Assembly (NCBI RefSeq): GCF_030815485.1
Contig: NZ_JAUSWV010000001.1
Location: forward strand, 62,001-126,000
Length of the DNA: 64,000 nt
Direction of reading: 5' to 3'
DNA from: Streptomyces rishiriensis
Lineage (GTDB): Bacteria > Actinomycetota > Actinomycetes > Streptomycetales > Streptomycetaceae
Shown here: one piece after another, positions 57,046-64,000 of the stretch
Position numbering within the stretch: the first letter of the stretch is position 1
How the letters are laid out: every line of letters starts with the position of its first letter
Made by a program: the position numbers and the translations under genes
The notes under the pieces: model-generated
Database searches by the model: none
Told to the model about the DNA's origin: nothing
What the model saw: the letters and a program-made list of their open reading frames with translations, nothing else

Positions 57046-58092
57046 ATGGAAACTTCGGCGTTCCTCGTTGCCGGCCTGATTTTTGCGCTGATCGCGGTTT
57101 TCACCGTGATGCGGGCGGTTCGTATCGTGCCCCAGGCGCGCGCTCGCAATGTCGAGCGACTCGGGCGCTACCACCGGACCCTGAATCCCGGCCTCAGCCT
57201 CGTCATCCCGTACATCGACCGGGTTCATCCGGTGATCGATCTGCGGGAACAGGTCGTCTCCTTCAAGCCGCAGCCGGTCATCACCGAGGACAATCTGGTC
57301 GTCGAGATCGACACCGTCCTGTACTTCCAGGTCACCGACCCGCGAGCGGCTTTCTACGAGATCGCGAATTTCCTTCAGGCGGTCGAGCAGCTCACTGTGA
57401 CCACCCTGCGCAACGTCGTGGGATCCATGGACCTGGAAAAGACGCTCACCTCACGGGACACCATCAACAGCCAGCTCCGTGGGGTGCTGGACGAGGCCAC
57501 CGGCAAGTGGGGGCTGAGGGTCAACCGCGTGGAGATCAAGGCCATCGACCCGCCGCAGTCGATCAAGGACGCGATGCAGAAGCAGATGCGAGCCGAGAGG
57601 GACAAGCGGGCCGCGATTCTCGGGGCCGAGGGACAACGCCAATCGCAGATCCTCACCGCCGAGGGCGACAAGCAGGCCGCCGTCCTGCGCGCGGAGGGAA
57701 ACCGTACCGCGGCGATCCTCCAGGCCGAGGGCCAGTCCCGGGCCATCGACGAGGTCTTCCAGGCCGTGCACCGCAACGACCCCGACCCCAAACTGCTGGC
57801 CTACCAGTACCTCCAGACGCTGCCCCAACTCGCGCAAGGTTCGGGCAACAACTTCTGGGTGATCCCCAGCGAGATCACCTCCGCACTCCAGGGCGTCTCC
57901 CGCGCCTTCACCGAGGTGCTGCCCCAGTCCCCGGCCACCCGCGAGAAACCCTCGGACGACAGCGCTGAGCGGGCCGCCGACGACGCGGCACAGGCCGCGG
58001 AAGCCGCCGCCGCGGCCCTCGCCGACGCGGCAAAGGCCGACCAAACCACCCCTGACGCCCTCTCGTCCCATGCCCCCGCTGACAGCGAGTGA
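57046..58092 (+). CDS. SPFH/band-7 (stomatin-like) protein
   Basis: The 348-aa protein has one N-terminal membrane helix (FLVAGLIFALIAVFTVM) and a band-7 domain (IVPQARARNVERLGRYHRTLNPGLSLVIPYIDRV, VITEDNLVVEIDTVLYFQVTDP, TLRNVVGSMDLEKTLTSRDTIN). An Ala/Glu/Gln coiled coil follows (RDKRAAILGAEGQRQSQILTAEGDKQ, split across the line of repeats), with an Ala-rich tail. It forms an operon with the NfeD gene. The role is membrane organisation or control of a membrane protease. A housekeeping-type pair on accessory DNA suggests an extra copy. Confidence 0.9.
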   Translation: METSAFLVAGLIFALIAVFTVMRAVRIVPQARARNVERLGRYHRTLNPGLSLVIPYIDRVHPVIDLREQVVSFKPQPVITEDNLVVEIDTVLYFQVTDPRAAFYEIANFLQAVEQLTVTTLRNVVGSMDLEKTLTSRDTINSQLRGVLDEATGKWGLRVNRVEIKAIDPPQSIKDAMQKQMRAERDKRAAILGAEGQRQSQILTAEGDKQAAVLRAEGNRTAAILQAEGQSRAIDEVFQAVHRNDPDPKLLAYQYLQTLPQLAQGSGNNFWVIPSEITSALQGVSRAFTEVLPQSPATREKPSDDSAERAADDAAQAAEAAAAALADAAKADQTTPDALSSHAPADSE

Positions 58093-58164
58093 CAACGGCC
58101 GGACATGACGGGCAGCGGTGGGAGACCGCGGACCGTTCTGTCTCGTGGAAGCGGCGTCCGGTGG

Positions 58165-58636
58165 CGCTGTCCGTGCCAGCCGCGACCGCAGCGTCGCGGC
58201 CTCGAGCAAAAACTACCGGCACTCGACCAACCTCCAAGTGGTCATCGACGCCAACAGCCGCCTGGTGGTGGCAATCGGCCTGCCACTGCCCGGGAGCCGC
58301 AACGACTGCCGGGCCTTCACCGAGTCCGGCGTCGACCGGGCCTGCCGTGGAGCCCCCACCATCGCCGACGGCGGATATCAGGGCACCGGCCTGCTCATCC
58401 CGCACCGCAAACGGCGAGGCCAGACGCACCTCAGCCCACAGCAGGAAGCGGAGAACGCCGTCCACCGCCGGGCGAGAGCCCGGGTGGAACACGCCCTGTC
58501 GCGGCTGAAGATCTGGAAGATCCTGCGCGACTGCCGGCTCAAGGGCAACGGCGTTCACCAAGCCATGCTCGGCATCGCCCGACTCCACAACCTGGCCCTC
58601 ACCGGGTAACTCACGTTCCATACGGGACAACCTCTA
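58165..58636 (+). pseudogene. IS5-family (DDE_Tnp_4-type) transposase, 5'-truncated
   Basis: The rightward frame reads SSKNYRHSTNLQVVIDANSRL, LPGSRNDCRAFTESG, TIADGGYQGTGLLIPHRKRRG and the Glu region (AVHRRARARVEHALSRLKIWKILRDCR), with a stop at 58609. This is the C-terminal 60 percent of an IS5-type DDE transposase. The first catalytic Asp region is only partly present. Its right end at about 58636 is where the next IS has inserted. Confidence 0.75.
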
Positions 58637-59570
58637 GGTCCTGTCTGATAATTGATCTTGTGGTGGGTCGTGGTGAGCTGACGGATGCGGCGTGGGAGCG
58701 GATGGCGCCGCTGTTGCCGGGTGTTGACGGGCGGGGTCGTCCGTGGCGGGATCACCGGCAGGTGATCAACGGGGTGTTGTGGCGGTTGCGGACGGGTGCT
58801 CCGTGGCGTGACCTGCCGGAACGCTTTGGGCCGTGGCAGACGGCGTATGAGCGGTTCGCCCGGTGGGAGGCGGACGGGACCTGGGCCCGCCTGCTCGAGG
58901 AGGTCCAGGTCCGCGACGACTCGGTCGGGGCGGTGGAGTGGACCGTGTCGGTCGACTCCACGATCAACCGTGCCCACCAGCACGCCGCTGGCGCCCGCAA
59001 AAAGGGGCGGCGTCGAGGGACGAACTGGAAGATCCGGAACGCGCGGCGGATTGTCAGGCGCTCGGCCGGTCCCGCGGCGGGCTGACCACGAAGGTCCACC
59101 TCGCCTGTGACGGCCGGGGCCTGCCCCTGGCCGTCTTCGTCACGCCGGGCAACGTCAACGACTCCACTGCCTTCGACGCGGTCCTGGACGCGGTGAGAGT
59201 GCCCCGGACCGGCGTCGGTCGGCCGCGCCGCAGGCCCGACGCGGTCATCGCCGACAAAGCGTATTCGTCACGGGCGATCCGCCAGACGCTGCGGCGCCGC
59301 GGCATCCGGGCGGTGATCCCGGAGAGAGCGGACCAGAAAGCCAACCGGATACGGCGCGGCCGGGCCGGCGGCAGACCACCGGCCTTCGACCGCGATCTCT
59401 ACAAGGCCCGCAACGTCGTCGAACGCTGCTTCAACCGGCTCAAGCAGTTCCGCGCCATCGCGACCCGCTTCGACAAACTCGCCGCCCGCTACCGGACCGG
59501 ACTCCACCTCGCGGCACTCATCCTCTGGCTCCGCGAACCCCAACAAGATCATTTGTCAGACAGGTCCTAG
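58634..59570 (+). mobile_element. IS5-family (IS427-type) element with CTAG target repeat
   Basis: The element occupies 58638-59566 (929 bp). Left end GTCCTGTCTGATAATTGATC and right end (reverse complement) GACCTGTCTGACAAATGATC are imperfect inverted repeats. CTAG stands at 58634-58637 and 59567-59570 as target repeat. It belongs to the same group as the element at 16651-17590, but the ends and transposase differ, so it is a different IS. It looks complete. Confidence 0.9.
58660..59570 (+). CDS. IS5-family transposase made by -1 frameshift
   Basis: OrfA starts at GTG 58660 or 58663 ([56 protein letters not shown]). The second frame continues [31 protein letters not shown] and VVERCFNRLKQFRAIATRFDKLAARY. 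The -1 shift site is probably the CAAAAAGGGG stretch near 58999-59008. The stop codon TAG at 59568-59570 lies in the CTAG target repeat, outside the element, so the host site supplies it. Confidence 0.85.
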
Positions 59571-59859
59571 GGCCCGGATTCAAGGGGATCCGTATGGATG
59601 GCTGACCAGAGCCGCGCAAGGCCGTTGGTCGGAGCGCGTGTGCACCTCTCCGCGGAAGCAGGCCAGGCCGACGCCGGTGGCTGTTCATCCTGGCGAGGTG
59701 CCCTGCCCAAACTTGCCACCGGCGGGCGACTCAGCTCGGATCCACCGGCTTGATGTCTGTGGACAGTTTCTCGGGGAACGAAGAAGTACCTTGTGGCGTG
59801 CGATGAGGGGGTGTCTCGAGGACCACATCAGGCACGATCAGCAAGGCACTTACGAGATG
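59571..59859. other. Short non-coding stretch right of the IS
   Basis: No gene or repeat is supported here. It separates the IS from the SRAP fragment. Confidence 0.3.
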
Positions 59860-60065
59860 CAATCTTCCCATGCTGCGACGGCCCGTGCGTTGATCATCCG
59901 GATGCCGAGCTTCACGTTCCTTCGCCCAGGACGGCACCAGCCCCCAGCGCAGCGACCGCAGCTCCCGCAGGACTCCTGTGCGTTCGTCGCTGTCGCGGGG
60001 TGCTCGCTCGAGGACGGCCCACACGTTGTCGGTGGGGGCGACGTTCTAGCTCGGTGCGAGCGTCT
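59860..60065 (-). pseudogene. SRAP (YedK-type) peptidase fragment
   Basis: The leftward frame reads NVWAVLERAPRDSDERTGVLRELRSLRWGLVPSWAKE and, after a one-base frame change, KLGIRMINARAVAA. RWGLVPSWAK followed by xxxINARAE is the SRAP-domain signature; these proteins shield abasic sites in DNA. The catalytic Cys at the protein start and the C-terminal part are missing. Confidence 0.65.
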
Positions 60066-60334
60066 CATCGGTCAGACGGGCAGCAGCTGCCACTGCCGCT
60101 CCCGGTGGTCGCCCTCACGGCGGCGTCCGACGGCATGAACAAGGCGAGTGAGACGGTGACGGGCCGCGACGACCGTGATGCCCAGCGCCAGCTGTGCGTT
60201 GAGCGAGGTCGCCCGGGAGGAAGCTCCGTGGATCGCGTTGCTGAACAGGCTGGTGCTCTTGTCGTCGTATGCGTCCTACTCGACGACCTCCTCGAAGTCA
60301 TCCACACCCGGCCGCGCATCGGCTTTGTCGGTCT

Positions 60335-61260
60335 TCACCGAAAGAGTCCCGCGCTGTTCTTCGCGGAACCGAAACCGACGAGCTGGGCCGGGCGCAGCGC
60401 CGGTGGGCGGGGGTGATGCGGGCGGCGGGGGCGGCCGGTGTGGCGCCGAGTGAGGTGTTCGCGCTGGCGCGTGCGGTGGTGTGCGGATGGTGGGAACAGG
60501 AGGAATTCTGGGCGCGGGATACGGTGTGGGGGCCGCGTCTGGAGCAGGTGATGGCGGCCACGCGCGGGCGCGGTGCCGGCCCGGCGGGCTGGGGCGAGCG
60601 GCAGTGGCGGCTGCTGGTCAGGGATGCGGTGGTCTTCCCCGACGTCGTCGCGGTGGCCTGGGCCCTGGTTGATCCGGGGCTGCGGGAACGGGCCGGCAGC
60701 AGGGCGGGCGGGTTGTTGCGTGACCGGGCAGGCGCGGAAGCCTTCACGGCCGCGCTGGGCGGGCGGCTGGGGCGGCCCTGGCTGGCCGAGGTGGAAGCGG
60801 CCGGTCCCGCGGGGCCGTTGACCCGGTGGGTGTCGGTGATGGCCCGTGAGCGGCGCCGGCCCGATGGGGCGCCGCCGCTGCGCGGGGCGCAGGGGGTGTG
60901 GTGGGTACGCGGCCCGCACCGGCCGCTCGAGGTGGGGGCGGGCCTGCGCCTGGCGGCCCGGTCCCCGCAGAGCGGGACGAGCGGGGTGCCGCAGACCGCC
61001 GCAGGCGGGGATGCGGGTGCGGCCGGGCATGCGATGGCGGTGGCGTGGGAGGAGCGCAGCACAGAGCCAGCGGCGCTGGCGGTGCCGCGGCGGGCCTGGC
61101 ACGGCCAGGGGCTGACGCGGTGGCATGCGCAGCTGTTCGCCGAGGGCCTCGAGCATGCCCGCCGTCACGCGCAGCGGTCCGGGCATCCGGCCCTCGCGCA
61201 CACCGAGCGAGGGATCGTTCAGGGCTTCGACCTGGGACGGTGGCTGGCCAAACGCCGTGC
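60335..61260 (+). pseudogene. TniQ/helicase-associated-domain protein remnant
   Basis: The rightward frame gives a helical region (ELGRAQRRWAGVMRAAGAAG, GERQWRLLVRDAVVFPDVVAVAWALVDP) resembling the C-terminal part of Streptomyces TniQ-type proteins. A helicase-associated repeat follows (LTRWHAQLFAEGLEHARRHAQRSGHPALAHTE, then GFDLGRWLAKRRAD). The start is missing and the frame runs on into unrelated sequence near 61260, where an acyltransferase fragment begins. TniQ is a target-selection factor of Tn7-like elements, but no other transposon gene is present. Confidence 0.5.
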
Positions 61261-61262
61261 GG

Positions 61263-62243
61263 ACGTTTCACGCCGTCCTGTTCACCGTCCGCTGCACCGT
61301 GACCGTCACCGTCGCGATGGTGTCGTTCCTCCTGATCGAACTTCCCATCCAGCACGGCGCTCCGCGATTGCTCCGCCGACCGCTTCCGGCGCTGGTGACA
61401 ACCGGCCTTGGCCTGGCAGCGGTGGCGACCGCGGCGGTGGTCGCTCTCCCGGCAGGGGCGGGACTCGGTCCCTCCACGGCCACGGCACGGCAGGAGACGA
61501 CGACCGCGCCCACGGACCCCTACGACTCCACCGGTCAGGCTCCACATTCCGCCACGCGCCGGCACCACAAGCCGGGAACACCCGTGTCGGCCGTGATCGC
61601 GGGCGACTCCATCGCCTGGAGCCTGCTGCACTACCTGCCCCCCACTCCAGGCGTCGCCATCCACGACGTCACCCGACAGGGTTGCGGGTTGGCGCTGGGC
61701 AGTCCCTACCGCTACTTCGGAACCCTCCACAACGTGTCGCGGCGGTGCGAGCAGTGGCCGAGCGACCTCCGCCAGGCGATCGACCGCCACGATCCTGACG
61801 TCGTTGTGATCCTCTTCGGCCGCTGGGAGACCATGGACCGCGTGCGCGACGAACAGTGGACCCATATCGGGGTGAAGGCGTTCGACCAGTAACTGCCCGC
61901 GCAACTCAACCGGGCAGTGGACATCGGCGCTGCGCGCGGTGCCCGCGTCCTGCTGGCCACGGAGCCTTGCAACCATCGCGGAGAACGCCTCGACGGCGGC
62001 CTGTGGCCGGAGGACCAACCCAGCCGTGTCGACCGTTGGAACCAGTTGCTCCGCGAGGTCGCCGCCCGCCACCGTGGCACGGTCGCCACCCTGGACCTGG
62101 CCCGTCGCCTGTGCCCGGGCGGAGCTTTCACCTGGCAGGTTGACGACGTGCAGGTCCGCAGCGACGGTGTCCACCTGACCCCGCAGGGATCACGCTGGCT
62201 GGAACCGTGGCTGGCTCTCCAACTGAAGGCCGCCGCCAACTGA
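61263..62243 (+). pseudogene. Acyltransferase-3/SGNH protein remnant with nonsense codon
   Basis: The frame enters with the last membrane helices of an OafA-type acyltransferase (TVAMVSFLLIELPIQHGAPRLL, LPALVTTGLGLAAVATAAVVALPAG). A linker and an SGNH hydrolase domain follow (VSAVIAGDSIAWSLLHYL, VTRQGCGLALG, VVVILFGRWETMD). At 61890-61892 there is a TAA after KAFDQ. The same frame then continues to 62243 with LNRAVDIGAARGARVLLATEP and SDGVHLTPQGSRWLEPW. One base change therefore created the stop, and the 5' half is lost. Confidence 0.7.
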
Positions 62244-62379
62244 ACCACGTGGCGGGCATTGCTGCTCGGGTCTGTCCGGCCGCTGGGCGGAGAGGTCCTT
62301 TCTGAAAGACGGCCGCGCGCCGGCACCGTGGCTTCAGTACCCCGATGCGCGCCGCGCTCGACGAACACGCTTCGTGGAC

Positions 62380-62628
62380 TTGCCGCCCGGCCCGGCGTGT
62401 GGTTCGCCGTCTGGTTCAGCGCGTTCCTCGGCGCCAGTCTCCAGATAGCCGGGATCATCGCTGGCGACCCGTCCGACGAAGGTCTCGACCGAGGCCGGCG
62501 CGGAACTGCGGGACAAGGCCCGCAGCGTCCCGGTGGCCATCGGCGAGGCCATGGGCCTGCCCCCCGAGCAACACACGACCTCCCAACAGCTGCTCCGCCT
62601 GCTCACCGCGAACGTCACCTGCAAGTGA
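62380..62628 (+). pseudogene. Unidentified short gene fragments
   Basis: A hydrophobic piece (GVWFAVWFSAFLGASLQIAGIIAG) is followed, in another frame, by a helical tail (AELRDKARSVPVAIGEAMGLPPEQHTTSQQLLRLLTANV) ending at TGA 62628. Neither can be assigned. They add to the patchwork of truncated genes here. Confidence 0.3.
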
Positions 62629-62709
62629 TCCCCAGCCGGCGGGTCAGTGCCCGGTGTCGCCGGAAGCGGGAGGGCGGTTGATCCAGCGGAGGTCTCGCCG
62701 ATCGGCCAG

Positions 62710-62842
62710 GCCTGTACGAGGCGGGCGTGGCGCTCAACGACTGGGCGGACCGCGAGGAGGACGCCGCCGCCGAGCGCCCGCACCGCCCGCTGCCCTCCGG
62801 CAGGATCGCCCCCGCGCAGGCACTGGCGCCGCGGTCGCTCTG
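62710..62842 (+). pseudogene. UbiA-family prenyltransferase fragment
   Basis: A short rightward frame reads YEAGVALNDWADREEDAAAERPHRPLPSGRIAP. This matches the first Asp-rich motif (NDxxDxxxD) and following RPLPSG loop of UbiA prenyltransferases. Both ends are missing. Confidence 0.6.
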
Positions 62843-63094
62843 ACCGCCGCCGCGGCGGGCAGCAGCGCCCGGCGCACCGCTTGCAGCCGGGGCGGACGGA
62901 CCCCCTGTCGGAGATCAGGGTGCCGCGTTCGGCGGCGGCGGCGTCCACCACAATCCGTACCGGCTCGGCACCGTGGGCAGCCAGCGCCCGCTCGGCGAGC
63001 AGCGTCAGCGTGTCCTCGTCGTAGCCCTACGGAACCACCACCGGCCACCTGCCGACGGCGGCGTGCCTGCGCGGCGCGTCGCCAGGTCACCCAG

Positions 63095-63310
63095 TAGCGT
63101 CAGGAGTCGACGACCGAGTCCTCCTGCCAGCGCTCGCGCCAGGAGAGCAGCGCGGGCAGCACCGTGTCCAGGGCGCCCGCGTCGAGCCCCAGGGCCCGCG
63201 AGAGCACCGGCAAACCGGCGTGGTCCACCACCGTGCAGAACGTGGTGTCGCCGTCCGGGACGCGCCGGGCCGGCGGCTCGACCCAGGGCCGGCGCCGCTG
63301 GAGGCCGTAG
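63095..63310 (-). pseudogene. Type I polyketide synthase fragment (pre-KR region)
   Basis: The leftward sequence reads TTFCTVVDHAGLPVLSRALGLDAGALDTVLPALLSWRERWQEDSVVDS. The last part (LPAL..WR..R....VD) is the short linker that opens the ketoreductase region of modular PKSs. No further module is present. It is a fragment only. Confidence 0.5.
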
Positions 63311-63384
63311 GGTTACGGCACGACCGGCCCGACCGACCTGCGGCTCGACGGTGTCGGCGCTGGACCACATGCACCTCGACCCGC

Positions 63385-63560
63385 TCGTCCCCGTCTGGCC
63401 GCCCGGAGCGTGGTGGGGCACTCCTATGGTGAGGTCGCGGCGTCCCAAGTGGCCGGCGGGCTGTCTCTGCAGGACGGCACCCGGGTCGTGGCTATGCGCA
63501 GCGGGCTGTGGTGGCGGCTGGCCGAGCAGGGCGCGATGCCGTCGGTGATGGCGCCCGCCG
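63385..63560 (+). pseudogene. Type I polyketide synthase acyltransferase-domain fragment
   Basis: The rightward frame reads [46 protein letters not shown]. GHSxGE is the nucleophile motif of PKS AT domains and the following segment fits the family. It is on the opposite strand to the neighbouring PKS fragment, so the two were brought together by rearrangement. Confidence 0.65.
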
Positions 63561-63589
63561 AGCGCGGCGAGCGGCGCGAGGCTCGTCGA

Positions 63590-63720
63590 GGTCGTGGTTA
63601 TCGACATGGGAGCGGTGGTTATGAAGGCCGTCGCCACGCCGGTGACGAACCGGGCCACGACCAGCATCCAGCCGTCGGTCGCGAAGCCGCCCAGCATGGA
63701 GAAGACCAGGAAATCGCCAG
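63590..63720 (-). pseudogene. MFS transporter fragment
   Basis: The leftward frame reads [36 protein letters not shown], the typical second to third helix region of drug-type MFS transporters (RxxxGxxxA). The rest is missing. Confidence 0.55.
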
Positions 63721-64000
63721 CCAGGTGAGGAACATCCGCCGCTTGCCCGGAATTCTAGCGTTCGGGCCGATCAGCACTCAGACTCAGGATGACCGGCAGC
63801 ACGCGCCAGGCGAGGCGCCCGCTTGGCCGAGTCCCGCCCCCCAGATTTGCTTACGGCAGCACCGGTCCCGTTCTCGGATCCCCTATGAGCAGTGCGGTGC
63901 CACGCCCCAGGCCGCCACCGGCGCCGGGTCAAGGAAGCGTGTCGGGGCGCTCAGCGGCCCAAGTGGCGTATCACGGCATGCAGGTGAGGGCGGACGCTGG
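63721..64000. other. Window end, no supported feature
   Basis: No gene, repeat or RNA could be supported in the last 280 nt. Confidence 0.3.

Overview
The window is high-GC actinobacterial DNA and looks like Streptomyces or a close relative. The codon use, the purine-rich ribosome binding sites in front of GTG/ATG starts and the gene families all fit. It is accessory DNA, most likely part of a linear plasmid or an integrated copy of one. The evidence is a telomere terminal-protein gene (tpg) next to a plasmid replication operon with origin-type iterons, followed by about 14 kb of Streptomyces plasmid-transfer/spread genes. No tRNA, rRNA, core housekeeping operon, telomere end sequence or integrase att site was recognised.

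Layout. 1-1.5 kb: the tail of an IS5-type transposase and two small unknown genes. 1.5-5.1 kb: leftward replication operon (winged-helix protein, Rep initiator carrying five iterons inside its own coding sequence, DnaB-like helicase, Tpg). 5.4-7.8 kb: leftward GntR/UTRA regulator with two family-2 glycosyltransferases, and a perfect palindrome in front of the regulator. 8.1-22.2 kb: rightward plasmid-maintenance/transfer block of small CxxC proteins, a DUF5999-like protein, a DUF2637/SpdB-like membrane protein preceded by a 21-nt phased repeat array, coiled-coil and low-complexity proteins, an FtsK/TraB-like ATPase and small membrane proteins. This block is interrupted by an IS5-family element at 16.65-17.59 kb and contains an 8-bp tandem repeat that breaks a reading frame.

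22.3-39.2 kb is a mixed accessory region with many candidate defence or stress genes: a HEPN/zinc-ribbon protein, a DnaQ-BRCT-TerD fusion, a VWA (TerF/TerY-like) protein, a frameshifted SANT-like DNA-binding protein, a DUF2399 remnant, a DUF2075 nuclease-helicase, an IS110 element, a MazG-like/HNH pair, and a three-gene operon that looks like a split STAND ATPase with membrane subunits. A decayed conjugation ATPase gene and a small orphan type I-E-like CRISPR remnant follow at 39.4-40.5 kb.

40.6-46.1 kb is a graspetide (ATP-grasp RiPP) locus: precursor, ATP-grasp ligase, PIMT-like methyltransferase and a second methyltransferase in one overlapping operon. Downstream of its promoter region lie a divergent HTH/TPR regulator and an acetyltransferase. 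46.8-56.2 kb is a leftward five-gene operon that appears to handle fatty acids: lipase-like hydrolase, catalase-like/alpha-dioxygenase fusion, nitroreductase-like protein and two tandem TPP-dependent enzymes. 56.6-58.1 kb holds an NfeD/SPFH pair. From 58.1 kb to the end the DNA is a patchwork: an intact IS5-family element among truncated, frame-disrupted pieces (SRAP peptidase, TniQ/helicase-associated protein, SGNH acyltransferase, UbiA, PKS KR and AT domains, MFS transporter).

Assignments come from reading sequence motifs and remembered family features. No database search was run. Several genes carry single-base changes in short G/C runs, so some apparent pseudogenes may be assembly errors.
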